A stretch of DNA of 64,000 bases, taken from positions 1 to 64,000 of the forward strand of contig CANJRD010000006.1 in the NCBI GenBank assembly GCA_947476695.1. The letters run 5' to 3'. Of this stretch, positions 1 to 9,002 are shown in pieces (position 1 is the stretch's first letter; each line of letters starts with the position of its first letter). Origin of the DNA: Rhodospirillaceae bacterium (GTDB lineage: Bacteria > Pseudomonadota > Alphaproteobacteria > Rhodospirillales > Rhodospirillaceae). The notes below the pieces were generated by a model. That model had not been told where the DNA came from and ran no database searches. It worked only from the letters and a program-made list of their open reading frames with translations. A program made the translations under genes and the position numbers.

Positions 1-170
1 AGGCGGAACGTCGTGGGCGCCCACTTGTCAAATTTCTGCGAGTAATCCCGCACTGCAGCATCGCCGCGGGTCCGGATGTCCTTCAGGACGTCTTCGACAA
101 TCTGACGGACCTTCGCGTCCTCGGTCTCGATCACGTCGACGTTCATGCCGTTCTTGAGATAGCGCGCCAT
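1..170 (-). CDS. Histidinol dehydrogenase-like protein (partial, N-terminus only)
   Basis: Only the first 56 codons lie in the window; the rest runs off the left edge. The start is an ATG at 168-170 on the minus strand, with GGAG about 6 bases upstream. The peptide starts MARYLKNG and continues with an amphipathic stretch ending in DYSQKFDKW. This resembles the N-terminus of the HisD superfamily, especially the HisD-like dehydrogenases outside histidine operons that oxidise other amino- or sulfo-alcohols. No catalytic residue is in view, so the substrate cannot be stated. The divergent neighbour at 469 is separated by about 300 bases. Confidence 0.6.
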   Translation of the reverse strand, partial: MARYLKNGMNVDVIETEDAKVRQIVEDVLKDIRTRGDAAVRDYSQKFDKWAPTTFR

Positions 171-364
171 TGAATTCTCCTTGAAAATGAAGGCGGTCCG
201 GATTGCGTGGCGCGCTCTCAAAAGCTCCCCGATTCCCGAAGCGATTCGGGGGCTAAGACGTCGCTTTCCTTTGCTTTTCAATCCCGCCCGGGTGTCCCTT
301 AAGCCTTGAAAAACCGGCCTGTCTCAGGTTGTGGACAGCGGAAGAGCCTTCCCAAACTGTCCTA

Positions 365-391
365 TTGCATTCAGTGTGTATACACTATTCT
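365..391 (+). promoter_or_regulatory. Candidate promoter and GntR-type operator upstream of the secreted protein gene
   Basis: A perfect 10-base palindrome GTGTATACAC lies at 376-385. It sits between a possible -35 (TTGCAT, 365-370) and a weak -10 (TATTCT, 386-391, 15-base spacing). The same core occurs upstream of the genes at 4786 and 15848. The rest of the 171-468 gap shows only a small imperfect hairpin near 227-252. The operator role is inferred from the repeated palindrome and the GntR gene at 12862. Confidence 0.5.
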
Positions 392-468
392 GAAACGAAA
401 TTGGACCGCTGTGCAAGGTGCGCGCAGGGACTAAGCTTAGTGCGACAGTTTTCTCGGGGAGATGCGGC

Positions 469-1599
469 ATGAAGTTCCGATTGATCGGTACCGTCGTGGG
501 CATGGCGTTCGCGGCGACCTTCGCCAACAGCGCGTCAGCGGCCGATTCGAAAGGCGGCGGTAAACTCGCCTTCGCCGTGCGCGACTGGTTCACCTCCGTG
601 TACGAAAGCAAGTTCATGGACGAGTGTCCTGAAGGTCTTGCGATCTCCGGCGACGAAGTGTGGTGGCGCGGGCTCAACAAAAAGGACCGCGCGCGCCTCA
701 CCGATAACGGTCTCATTCAGACGCTCAATCGCTGGGGCCAGGCCGTGCGCCGCGGCCCGAACGGTGTCGACATCTGCCTCAACCCGTCCGCCAGCACCGG
801 CGATCCGGTTCAACGTATTGTTGAAGGCAAGTACAGTTACGGCGCCGATCTCGACGGCACCAAGGACGGCCACGCTACGGCCAAGAGCTGCGCGCACGAG
901 AAGTTCATCGACGCCAACGACGACAACAAGCTGGTCGACAATCAGTTTTATCGGCTTGTCGGCTGCACGTACGGCTGGCGCCACGTGGGTCTGGTCGATC
1001 TGAACGCCAACGAAATGCGCGGCACCTCCGGTCTTGGCATGATCCTGATCGAAGTGACCGGTGTGGACGATCCGCGCAACGACGACGACGTCACCGTCAC
1101 CTTCTATCGCTCCGTCGACCAATTCGCGCTCGACCCGGTCGGCGCGCCGCTGCCGTTCTCCAGCTATCGCATCGAGACTGTCGATGGAAAGCCGCGTTAT
1201 TCCGACTCGCTAAAAGGCTCGATTAAGGACGGCGTGATCGAAACCAAGCGCGGCGACGTGAAGCTGCCGTTCTACGGCAACTACAACTTCATGCATCCGG
1301 TCATCAAAGACATGGGCTTGAAGCTGACTGTCGCCGAAGATGGCAACAGCGCGACCGGCATGGTCACCGGCTACTACGATCTCGCCATGATGCTCTATTG
1401 GATCGGCGGGATGGGCCCCACAATCCCTGTGAGCTACTACAACTGCCCGTCGGTCGACACGGCCGCGCGCAAGCTCGCGGACGGTTATCCGGATCCGAAG
1501 ACTGGCGAATGCACGTCGATTTCGTCGGCCTTCAACATCAAAGCCTACTCCGCGTTTGCGATCCATCCGGAGACCGAACGTCGGGAAGCAAAGCGCTGA
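469..1599 (+). CDS. Secreted six-cysteine protein of unknown function (copy 1)
   Basis: I do not recognise a named domain. The chosen ATG at 469 follows GGGGAGA and gives a clean signal peptide (about 24 residues, ending NSASA), so the mature 350-residue protein should be periplasmic or extracellular. Six cysteines occur in contexts DEC, DIC, KSC, GCTYGW, YNC and GEC. All six recur at matching places in the paralogue at 33131-34384, which suggests conserved disulfides. Shared blocks include WWRGL, ARLTDNG, EVTGVDDPRN and LADGYPDPKTGEC. It is the first gene of a locus with TonB receptors and CxxCH and DUF1552 proteins. A binding or structural role in that system is an inference only. Confidence 0.75.
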   Translation: MKFRLIGTVVGMAFAATFANSASAADSKGGGKLAFAVRDWFTSVYESKFMDECPEGLAISGDEVWWRGLNKKDRARLTDNGLIQTLNRWGQAVRRGPNGVDICLNPSASTGDPVQRIVEGKYSYGADLDGTKDGHATAKSCAHEKFIDANDDNKLVDNQFYRLVGCTYGWRHVGLVDLNANEMRGTSGLGMILIEVTGVDDPRNDDDVTVTFYRSVDQFALDPVGAPLPFSSYRIETVDGKPRYSDSLKGSIKDGVIETKRGDVKLPFYGNYNFMHPVIKDMGLKLTVAEDGNSATGMVTGYYDLAMMLYWIGGMGPTIPVSYYNCPSVDTAARKLADGYPDPKTGECTSISSAFNIKAYSAFAIHPETERREAKR

Positions 1600-1715
1600 G
1601 GGCAAGTCGGCGCGCGATGACTACCAAACGATAAATTGCAATAACGTCGGCTTGTGTGGTGGGGAAACCGCCAAGCTGTGCTTGAATTGTCTAGATAAGT
1701 TGCTGGGGGATAACG

Positions 1716-4115
1716 ATGCGTAAGAAGCTCTACTACCTGACGTCATTTCTGGTTGCTGTGACGGGCGCGAGCGTTGCGCCGGTTTCCGCGCAACAACTTG
1801 AAGAGATCGTGGTGACCGCGCGTAAGCGCGAAGAAAGCCTGATGGAAGTGCCGATGTCGATCACGGCAGTTTCGGCCACCAATCTCGAAGCTGCGGGCAT
1901 CAAGGAAGTCAGGGATATCGCGCAGTACACGCCGGGCATGTGGGTGCAGTACGCTCTGGGCGGCCCGTCGACGAGCCGTGCTCTGACGTTCCGTGGTCTA
2001 TCGGTGTCGAACGGCGGACAGCTCTTTATCGATGGCGCGCCCTACGTCGGCCAAGCGGACCCTGACCTCGGTGCACTGGAACGCGTCGAAGTTCTGCTCG
2101 GACCGCAGAGCGCCTACTTTGGCCGCTCGACGTTTACCGGGGCCTTGAACTACGTCACGAAGAATCCTTCGATGGATGGCTTCAAGGGCAAGGTCGGCGT
2201 TGAAATCGGCTCCTACGGCAGGAATGACGAGTCGATTAGCCTCGAAGGTCCGATCGTCGCTGACAAGCTCGCGGTTCGCCTCACGGCGCGCCACTACTCG
2301 ATGGATGGACAATGGCGGAACAACTCTGATCCCGCCGCTCCCGTCGGCGACGTGAAGAAGAATTCGGTGATGGCCATTGCCGTGTTCACGCCGAATGACA
2401 GCCTCAAGTTCAAAGCGATGCTCAATTGGACCGCCGACGAGGGCGGCATGCCCCCGGCCATCGGCTTCAAGGGCTTCAACTACAATGGTGCCCAGGGCGG
2501 GCAATTCGCATCGCGTCAGCTCTCATGCAATTTGGGCGGCACATTCGGTCCTTACTGGTGCGGCGCGCTGCCGCAGGCCGACAATCTTCAGTCGCTGCAG
2601 TTGCCCGGAACGGCGGACATCCTCTCGTGGTACAACTCGTTCAATCCCACGATTAAGGACATCTTGATCGAGAACTCGCGGAAAGCGTTCCCGCCGCTGT
2701 TCGATCCGCATTGGAACCAGCGCTTCGGCTATCGCCAGCTTAACCAAGGCGTACACCTCAACACCGAATACACCACCGCCAGCGGCTGGCAGTTCAGCGC
2801 GGTGACGGCGCTCCACTACACGAAGGCGCAGAACAATTCGCAGACGAATTTCCGCGATAGCACGGGTGTGCCCAACACGTCGCCGACCCGCATCCTGCCG
2901 TGGATCGGCTACTACTTCTTGACGCAAAGCGAGAACTACGACGCAAGCCAAGAACTCCGCGTCACCTCGCCGCAGGATCGCGCCCTGCGTTTCACCGCCG
3001 GCGGCAATTATCTGAACGCGCGTTCGCCGGGCAACCTGAACGTCAGTATCCAGCCCGCGGGCCTCGGAATCTCGGGTACGATCACGCGCTCGGTCATCAA
3101 GACGCCGGCTGTGTTCGGCGGCGTGTACTACGACATCACGCCTGAGCTGACGCTCGGCGCCGAAGCGCGCTATCAGTGGGACAACATCGCCTCGACCGCG
3201 AAGTTCCCGGTGCCGGCGCCCGCAGCGGCTGGCACGCTGCAAGCGCAGTTCAAGAGCTTCTCTCCGCGCGTGACGATCGACTACAAGATCGGCGGCGGGG
3301 TGATCTATGGTTTGTGGTCACGCGGCTATCGTCCGGGCGGCTTCAACAACGCGATCGTCGGCGCAGCGCCGACCGTGCTGGCCCAGCTTGGCTCGCTGAA
3401 CGTGGGCCTCGCGTTCCTGCAAGAGAAGATGGACAACTTCGAGGCGGGTATTAAGCAAACCTTCTTCGACAACCGTCTCCAGGGCTCGCTGGGCGTCTAT
3501 TACGATAAGTGGCGCAATGGTCAGGTGACGAACACCCTGTCCGTGAATACGCCGACGCAAGTGCAGCAGGTGTCCGTCACGCAGAACGTCGGTGCGGTTG
3601 ACCTGTCCGGTATCGAGTTCACCGGCGCTGCCGCCATCACGGAACAGTTCCGCCTGACCGGCAACGTCAACTATGTGCATTCCAAGATTTTAGCTTACGT
3701 CTATACGCCGAACGGGACGCGCATCAACAATTCGACCAACGTGAACGGGAAATCGTTCCCGAACGCGCCGGTCGGCTGGACCTTCACGTTGACTCCGCAA
3801 TACACCGATCATCTGGTCGGCGATTGGGAGTGGTTTGCCCGGTTGGATTGGAAGCATCGCGGTCGCTACTACGCCGATGCGACCAACGTGGCCTGGATCC
3901 CGGCCAACGACACCGTCGATATTCATCTCGGGGTCAAAGATCAGCGTATCACGCTGGAGGCCTATGGGCTTAATCTCAATAAGAACTACAACTTCGTAAC
4001 CGCGGAGTATGGCGTTGATTCGATCTGCTGCCTCGGCGCTTCGAATATCAACGAAGTCCGCCTGCTGTTGCCGGCAAAGCGGCAGTTCGGCATTCGCGGT
4101 ACCTACCAGTTCTAG
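1716..4115 (+). CDS. TonB-dependent outer-membrane receptor 1
   Basis: A 799-residue outer-membrane active transporter. The signal peptide is about residues 1-25 (ending PVSA), followed at 29-37 by a TonB-box-like EEIVVTARK, the plug domain (about 40-160) and a long beta-barrel ending in aromatic QF. The plug has the usual sequences (VEVLLGPQSAYFGRSTFTGALNYVTK), shortened here to its core GPQSAYFGRSTF. It is very similar to the receptor at 9063 across plug and barrel, for example GTFGPYWCGALP against GTFGAYWCGALP. The substrate is unknown. Neighbours are exported redox-type proteins, so it may import a product or substrate of those. A strong terminator follows at 4126. Confidence 0.93.
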   Translation: MRKKLYYLTSFLVAVTGASVAPVSAQQLEEIVVTARKREESLMEVPMSITAVSATNLEAAGIKEVRDIAQYTPGMWVQYALGGPSTSRALTFRGLSVSNGGQLFIDGAPYVGQADPDLGALERVEVLLGPQSAYFGRSTFTGALNYVTKNPSMDGFKGKVGVEIGSYGRNDESISLEGPIVADKLAVRLTARHYSMDGQWRNNSDPAAPVGDVKKNSVMAIAVFTPNDSLKFKAMLNWTADEGGMPPAIGFKGFNYNGAQGGQFASRQLSCNLGGTFGPYWCGALPQADNLQSLQLPGTADILSWYNSFNPTIKDILIENSRKAFPPLFDPHWNQRFGYRQLNQGVHLNTEYTTASGWQFSAVTALHYTKAQNNSQTNFRDSTGVPNTSPTRILPWIGYYFLTQSENYDASQELRVTSPQDRALRFTAGGNYLNARSPGNLNVSIQPAGLGISGTITRSVIKTPAVFGGVYYDITPELTLGAEARYQWDNIASTAKFPVPAPAAAGTLQAQFKSFSPRVTIDYKIGGGVIYGLWSRGYRPGGFNNAIVGAAPTVLAQLGSLNVGLAFLQEKMDNFEAGIKQTFFDNRLQGSLGVYYDKWRNGQVTNTLSVNTPTQVQQVSVTQNVGAVDLSGIEFTGAAAITEQFRLTGNVNYVHSKILAYVYTPNGTRINNSTNVNGKSFPNAPVGWTFTLTPQYTDHLVGDWEWFARLDWKHRGRYYADATNVAWIPANDTVDIHLGVKDQRITLEAYGLNLNKNYNFVTAEYGVDSICCLGASNINEVRLLLPAKRQFGIRGTYQF

Positions 4116-4125
4116 GACAGAGCAA

Positions 4126-4160
4126 GCCCTGGAGACCCTCGTCTCCGGGGCTTCTTTTTA
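4126..4160 (+). terminator. Rho-independent terminator after TonB receptor 1
   Basis: An 11-base-pair stem (4126-4136 with 4141-4151, one G-T wobble), a CCTC loop, then TTCTTTTT. It ends directly before the CHRD gene, which therefore probably depends on read-through or on a promoter not seen. Confidence 0.85.
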
Positions 4161-4175
4161 ATGAAGGTCAGTACC

Positions 4176-4688
4176 ATGCTTCGCATTCTGGTCCTTGGTT
4201 GTTGCCTTTTCCTGCTTGGCGGGGTCTCCGGTGTAGCTGTGGCGCAAAGCTCCATCATGAGCACGCAACAGGGCGACAAGCGCCGCGACGAAACCGCCGG
4301 ACCACCAATTATCTTCTTCGCCGATCTATCGGCCGATGAAGAAAGCTCCGAGGTCTACAGCCCCGGCGTCGGCCGCTTCGAGGCGTCTCTCGATCGCAAG
4401 ACGCTCAAGCTCACTTGGAAAGTCACATACTCGAACCTGACGACTCCGATCAAAAGCGCCGGCATTCACGGCCCGCAGACGGTCGGCGGTGAAGCCGCGG
4501 TTCTGATGGACCTTGCTAAGGGCACCGGCCTGGGCAGCCCGATCCAGGGTTCGCAGGTCATCAATGAAGGTGAGCTGGAATACCTACTAACAGGCCGTCT
4601 GTATGTGAATATTCTCACCTCTAAGTATCCCTCGGGTGAGCTTCGCGGACAGATCAACCGTCAGCGGCCAAAGGCCCCGACGACCTAA
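4176..4688 (+). CDS. Secreted CHRD-domain protein
   Basis: A 170-residue exported protein. The ATG at 4176 is preferred over the in-frame ATG at 4161, because it has AAGGT about 7 bases upstream and starts the signal peptide directly (MLRILVLGCC ... GVAVAQS). The mature part has the CHRD pattern: an opening strand (IIFFADLSADEES), a central TWKVTYSNL, a GIHGPQTVGGEA segment and a final LYVNILTSKYPSGELRGQI. That closing signature, N-x-T-x-x-x-P-x-G-E-[IL]-R-G-Q, is typical of the family. CHRD domains are found in chordin and in many bacterial exported proteins of unclear role. The location 60 bases behind a receptor and before the CxxCH lipoprotein suggests a role in the same envelope system. 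Confidence 0.85.
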   Translation: MLRILVLGCCLFLLGGVSGVAVAQSSIMSTQQGDKRRDETAGPPIIFFADLSADEESSEVYSPGVGRFEASLDRKTLKLTWKVTYSNLTTPIKSAGIHGPQTVGGEAAVLMDLAKGTGLGSPIQGSQVINEGELEYLLTGRLYVNILTSKYPSGELRGQINRQRPKAPTT

Positions 4689-4702
4689 GGGTAATTTGGA
4701 TG

Positions 4703-4730
4703 TTGCTAGTGTATACACTCGGCATACACT
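4703..4730 (+). promoter_or_regulatory. Promoter with tandem TATAC operator, upstream of the DUF1592 operon
   Basis: A -35-like TTGCTA (4703-4708) is followed 16 bases later by TACACT (4725-4730). The spacer holds a perfect 12-base palindrome AGTGTATACACT (4708-4719). A second half-site CATACACT (4723-4730) repeats it at an 11-base offset, one DNA turn. A repressor bound here would cover the whole promoter. The same core lies at 376 and 15813. Confidence 0.6.
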
Positions 4731-4785
4731 ACGCTTCGATGACAACGGAACGTTGGTTCGCCAGCGTGGTGAGTGAGAGCTAAAG

Positions 4786-6441
4786 ATGTTCGCACGCAGT
4801 CTTTTTCTTGCAGTTTCCGTGTTGGCGCTTTCGGCCTGCGGGCCGAGCGAACCCGTCAGCGAAGGCGCGCCGCCCGACATGCGCCGCCTGACCGAAGAGC
4901 AGTATCGCAACACGATCGTGGACGTCTTCGGATCGACCGTGACGTATGGCGGCCGCTTCGATCCGCTTGAACGCAAAGATGGCCTTACTGAGCTCGGCGC
5001 ACGCAGCGCGCGGGTGACGCCGTCGGGCATCGAGCAGTACTACACGGTCGCGCGGACGATCGCCGCCCAGGTTGTCAGCGGGGAAAATCGCGACATTCTG
5101 TTCCCCTGCAAGCCTGCCGACGCCAAGACCGCCGACGACGCTTGCGCGAAGCAGTTCTTCACCGAGACGGGCCGCATGCTGTTCCGCCGTGCCCTCACCA
5201 CCAAAGAGCTGGAAATGTCGGTGAGCGCCGCGCATGAGGTTGGCGCCGGCCGCAACGACTTTTACGAAGGCATCGCCTACAGCCTCGCCGGCATGATGGT
5301 GACGCCGAAGTTCCTCTTCGTTATCGACTCCGTCGAGCCGGACCCGAAGAAGCCCGGCGACGTGCGTCTGACCGCTTATGCGCGCGCCAGCCGCTTGAGT
5401 TTCCTGCTTTGGAATTCAACTCCGGACGATCAGCTCTTGAAGGCCGCGGAGGCCGGGGAACTCGATAAGAAGAGCAGCCTGGAAAAGCAGGTCGACCGCA
5501 TGATCGCGTCGCCGAAGCTCGACAACGGCGTGCGCGCGTTCTTCGCCGACTTCCTCGATCTCGGACGTTTCGAGATCCTGGAAAAAGACCCGGTCATTTA
5601 CCCGGCGTTCGGTGTGAAGGCGGGCGAGGACGCGAAAGAACAGCTTCTGCGTACCATTGCCGACCATTTGGTCGCGCGCGATCTGGATTACCGCGATCTT
5701 TTCACCACGCGTCACACCTTCGTCACCGCGCCGCTGGCGCGCATCTATAAAGTTCCGGTCACCAAGCCCGATGGTGGTTGGGCGCCCTACGAGTTCGCCG
5801 AAGGCGATCCGCGTGCGGGCATCCTAACCATGATCGGCTTCCTGTCGGTGAATTCGCACCCGGGCACCAGCTCGCCGACGTTGCGCGGCCGCGCCATTCG
5901 CGAAACCGTGCTGTGTCAGAAGGTTCCCGATCCGCCGGGCGACGTGGACTTCTCCGGCTTCAACGATCCGAACTCACCGAATAAAACTCAGCGTCAGCGC
6001 CTCACCGCCCATCGTGCGAACCCGACCTGCGCCGGTTGCCACAAGATCACCGATCCGATCGGCCTGAGCCTCGAGAACTTCGACGGCGCGGGTGCCTTCC
6101 GCACGACCGAGAACGGCGTAAAGATCGACACGGCCGGCGATCTCGACGGCGTGCCGTTCACGGACGCGCCGGGCCTCGCGAAAGCCATGAGCACAAGCCC
6201 GGCCGTTCCGGCGTGCCTGGTGAGTCGTCTGTATTCCTACGCGACCGGCCGCCCGCTGGACCGCGCGGACAAGGACACCGTTGCTTACTTCCAGAAGACG
6301 TTCGAGAGCGATGGCTACCGCATGTCGAAGTTGTTGCGACAGATCGCGATCAGTGAGTCTCTCTACAGTGTGAGCCCGCCGAAGGCCGGCGCGGCCACGC
6401 AAGCCAAATCTTCAGATGCGCAGAAGGAGAACCCGTCATGA
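4786..6441 (+). CDS. CxxCH lipoprotein with PSD/PSCyt domains (DUF1587/1592/1588/1585), copy 1
   Basis: A 551-residue predicted lipoprotein with lipobox LSAC (Cys18). Domain order follows the planctomycete cytochrome-associated family: an N-terminal DUF1587-like segment (RRLTEEQYRNTIVDVFG), DUF1592 (LSFLLWNSTPDDQLL), DUF1588 with GTSSPTLRGRAIRETVLC, then CAGCH at 415-419 followed by DPIGLSLENFDG, and a C-terminal DUF1585. The single CxxCH is a potential c-type heme site; heme attachment is predicted for this family but is not shown by sequence alone. The stop overlaps the next ATG by 4 bases (ATGA), so it is coupled to the DUF1552 gene. A paralogue lies at 31453. Role in an exported redox system is inferred. 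Confidence 0.87.
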   Translation: MFARSLFLAVSVLALSACGPSEPVSEGAPPDMRRLTEEQYRNTIVDVFGSTVTYGGRFDPLERKDGLTELGARSARVTPSGIEQYYTVARTIAAQVVSGENRDILFPCKPADAKTADDACAKQFFTETGRMLFRRALTTKELEMSVSAAHEVGAGRNDFYEGIAYSLAGMMVTPKFLFVIDSVEPDPKKPGDVRLTAYARASRLSFLLWNSTPDDQLLKAAEAGELDKKSSLEKQVDRMIASPKLDNGVRAFFADFLDLGRFEILEKDPVIYPAFGVKAGEDAKEQLLRTIADHLVARDLDYRDLFTTRHTFVTAPLARIYKVPVTKPDGGWAPYEFAEGDPRAGILTMIGFLSVNSHPGTSSPTLRGRAIRETVLCQKVPDPPGDVDFSGFNDPNSPNKTQRQRLTAHRANPTCAGCHKITDPIGLSLENFDGAGAFRTTENGVKIDTAGDLDGVPFTDAPGLAKAMSTSPAVPACLVSRLYSYATGRPLDRADKDTVAYFQKTFESDGYRMSKLLRQIAISESLYSVSPPKAGAATQAKSSDAQKENPS

Positions 6442-7811
6442 CGTTCCTGATTCCTCGCGCCCCCACGCGGCGCCGCGCTCTTAAGTCGATGTTCAATGGC
6501 GCGGCGGTGTCGCTCGCGCTTCCGTTCCTCGACTGCTTCCTCGACGACAACGGTACGGCCTTGGCCGCGACCGGTGCGCCGCTGCCGGTGCGCTATGGCA
6601 CTTGGTATTGGGGCATGGGCGCTACGCCGAACCACCATGTCGAAGAAAAGCGCGCGAGCGGCCCGGGCATCAAGTTCCTGTCTGAAGCCGCGGCCCTCCA
6701 GCCGCACATGGACAAGATCAACTACTTCGGCAACTTCAACATGCCGTTGGATGGTCACTCCAACTACACCCACTTCAGCGGCTGGGTCGTCAACCGTACT
6801 GGCGCGGCCCCCGGTCACGCGACGGAAATCCCGGCGCCGACCTTCGATCTGATGATTGCCGACGTCATCGGCAATTCCACGCGCTTCAAGACCATTGACG
6901 TCTGCTCGACCGGTGTCGCTGCGTCGAATTACTCGGCGCGCGGCACCAACAGCCGCAGCTCGGCGGAAATCTCGCCGGTCGCGCTGTATGCCCGTCTGTA
7001 CGGTCCCGAGTTTGTCGATCCGAACAAGGCTGACTTCAAGCCCGATCCGAAGATCATGTTCCAGAAGAGCGTGCTGTCTTCGTACGTCGAAGAGAGCAAG
7101 GAGTTCGTCAAAGGCGTCGGCGCCGCGGACAAGGCCCGCCTGGAAGAGTTCTTCACCTCGCTCCGCCAAATCGAGAACCAGCTCGCGCTCCAGCTGGAAA
7201 AGCCGGCGGCGAACGATGCCTGCGTTGTGCCGCAGAAGCCGAACGAACCGCCGGTGGATCGCCTCGCGGCCATTCGCGAAATGGGCAACGTGATCGAGAC
7301 GCACAAGGTCCTCGCAAAGCTGCTCGCCATGGCTGTGGCCTGCGATCAGACGCGCGTCTTCAACATGGTCTTCACCGATCACTTCGGAAATATCCGTCGT
7401 AACGGCGAAACCTACACACACCATCTGCTCACGCACGAAGAGGCAATCGATCCGAAGCTCGGCTATCAGCCGCTGACCTACTGGTTCGGCCAGCAGTGCA
7501 TGAACGGCTTCGCGAGCTACCTCGATATTCTGTCCGGCATCAAGGAAGGCGCGGGCACGCTGCTCGACAACTCCCTGATCTTCGCGACGTCCGAAACCAA
7601 CTACGCCCGCGTGCACACCATCGACGGCGTGCCGATGTACCTGGCCGGTAAGGCCGGTGGCCGCATCAAGACCGGTCAGCACCTCATCGGTAACGGCGAT
7701 CCGTGCACCCGTGTCGGCTTTACCGTCATGCGTGCGATGGGCGTGCCGATCGAAAAGTGGGGCACCAACTCGCTGCAGACCAACAAGGCCATCACCGAAA
7801 TCATGGCTTGA
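6438..7811 (+). CDS. Tat-exported DUF1552 protein, copy 1
   Basis: A 457-residue protein of the DUF1552 (HXXSHH) family. The N-terminus has a twin-arginine-like leader (TRRRALKSMFNGAAVSLALPF). The family's central region is present, with VFTDHFGNIR and then HHLLTHEEA at the place of the HXXSHH signature. The C-terminal half has YWFGQQCMNGFASYL and TLLDNSLIFATSE. The function of the family is unknown; it is nearly always found next to DUF1592/1588 proteins, as here, which suggests a two-part exported complex. The start overlaps the previous stop by 4 bases, and the secreted-repeat gene follows after 11 bases. The paralogue at 30086 has the same neighbours. Confidence 0.88.
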   Translation: MTFLIPRAPTRRRALKSMFNGAAVSLALPFLDCFLDDNGTALAATGAPLPVRYGTWYWGMGATPNHHVEEKRASGPGIKFLSEAAALQPHMDKINYFGNFNMPLDGHSNYTHFSGWVVNRTGAAPGHATEIPAPTFDLMIADVIGNSTRFKTIDVCSTGVAASNYSARGTNSRSSAEISPVALYARLYGPEFVDPNKADFKPDPKIMFQKSVLSSYVEESKEFVKGVGAADKARLEEFFTSLRQIENQLALQLEKPAANDACVVPQKPNEPPVDRLAAIREMGNVIETHKVLAKLLAMAVACDQTRVFNMVFTDHFGNIRRNGETYTHHLLTHEEAIDPKLGYQPLTYWFGQQCMNGFASYLDILSGIKEGAGTLLDNSLIFATSETNYARVHTIDGVPMYLAGKAGGRIKTGQHLIGNGDPCTRVGFTVMRAMGVPIEKWGTNSLQTNKAITEIMA

Positions 7812-7822
7812 TAGGCATCCCG

Positions 7823-8908
7823 ATGAAATTGCGCAGCGCATTTCTGATCGCGACGGGCCTGTTGCTTTGCGGCTTGCCGGCTGCCGCTCAAGACGGCGTG
7901 CCGGCTGAACTCCAGCTGCATCAGCATGGACACGGCTCGCAGATCAGCGACAGCAAAGGTATGACGCTCTACACGTTCGAGCGTGACGACGAACCCGGAA
8001 AGTCGACCTGCGTCGGCGCCTGCGCACAGCAGTGGCCGCCGATGTTGGTCGCGGGCGAAGGGAAGGCGGGTCCCGACTGGTCCGTGATTACACGCCCCGA
8101 CAACACCAAGCAGTGGGCGTTCCGTGGCAAGCCGTTGTATTACTACGCCAACGACGTCGCCGCCGGTGACGTCAATGGCGACGGTATCGGTAATCAGTGG
8201 CATCTCGGCTTTCAGCCGATCGTGATGCCGCCGAGCATCGGCCAGCAACGCACGCTGCTCGGCTATGTGCTTGCCGATCAAAAAAACCTCACGCTCTACA
8301 CGTCTGAAAAAGACAAGCCGGGTGTCAGCAACTGCGATCTGAAGTGCAGCCGCACTTGGATTCCTGTTGTTGCGCCGAATCTCGCGCATCCTGTCGCCGA
8401 CTGGACCACGGTCTTGCGCAAGGACGGTACGAAGCAGTGGGCCTACAAGGGCAAGCCTGTTTATCGTTATGCCGGCGATGCCAACGTCGCGGATACGCAT
8501 GGCCACAATGCCGAGAAGGGCTGGACGGCCGCCGTACTTGAGCCGCCGCCGCCGAACCCGTCATGGATCACGTTCCACCAGTCCGACGCCGGGGAATTGA
8601 TGGCCGACGCGAAGGGCCGCACGATCTATCGTCTCGACGCCAATCGTCGCGGCGCACGGGGTGGCGCGCTGATCGACCGGCCGCAGGATTGGAATCCGGT
8701 CTTCGCCGAAGCCGATGCGAAACCTGTCGGCAGTTGGTCGCTGATCGATGGTCCGGAAGGTAAGAAGCAGTGGGCCTACAAAGGTCTTCCGCTGTACACG
8801 AACAACATGGACGCAGTGCCTGGCGACATTAACGGCGTGCGCAGTGGTGATCGACGCTTCCAGGCGATCATGCGCTCCGGCAATCCTATGCAAGGCACAG
8901 GGGTCTAA
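7823..8908 (+). CDS. Secreted-repeat (Lipoprotein_15-type) protein, copy 1
   Basis: 361 residues, with a signal peptide of about 22 residues (MKLRSAFLIATGLLLCG). The start at 7823 is chosen because it begins this leader. Three repeats of the PF03640 type follow: GMTLYTFERDD, NLTLYTSEKDK and GRTIYRLDANR, each followed by a QWAYKGKPLY-like strand. Repeats 1 and 2 each have a Cys pair (CVGAC, CDLKC); repeat 3 has none, whereas the paralogue at 28963 has a pair there. Members are exported and of unknown function; a redox or ligand-binding role is a guess. It is the third gene of the 4786-8908 operon. Confidence 0.83.
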   Translation: MKLRSAFLIATGLLLCGLPAAAQDGVPAELQLHQHGHGSQISDSKGMTLYTFERDDEPGKSTCVGACAQQWPPMLVAGEGKAGPDWSVITRPDNTKQWAFRGKPLYYYANDVAAGDVNGDGIGNQWHLGFQPIVMPPSIGQQRTLLGYVLADQKNLTLYTSEKDKPGVSNCDLKCSRTWIPVVAPNLAHPVADWTTVLRKDGTKQWAYKGKPVYRYAGDANVADTHGHNAEKGWTAAVLEPPPPNPSWITFHQSDAGELMADAKGRTIYRLDANRRGARGGALIDRPQDWNPVFAEADAKPVGSWSLIDGPEGKKQWAYKGLPLYTNNMDAVPGDINGVRSGDRRFQAIMRSGNPMQGTGV

Positions 8909-9002
8909 TACTCGCTATCTACCAATTCTCGCGCAGGAAACGAGGCGGTGTGGTCGACCGTGCTCTCCTGACGAGCTAAGTGCGCCTTAATGTCGCGCGA
9001 TA

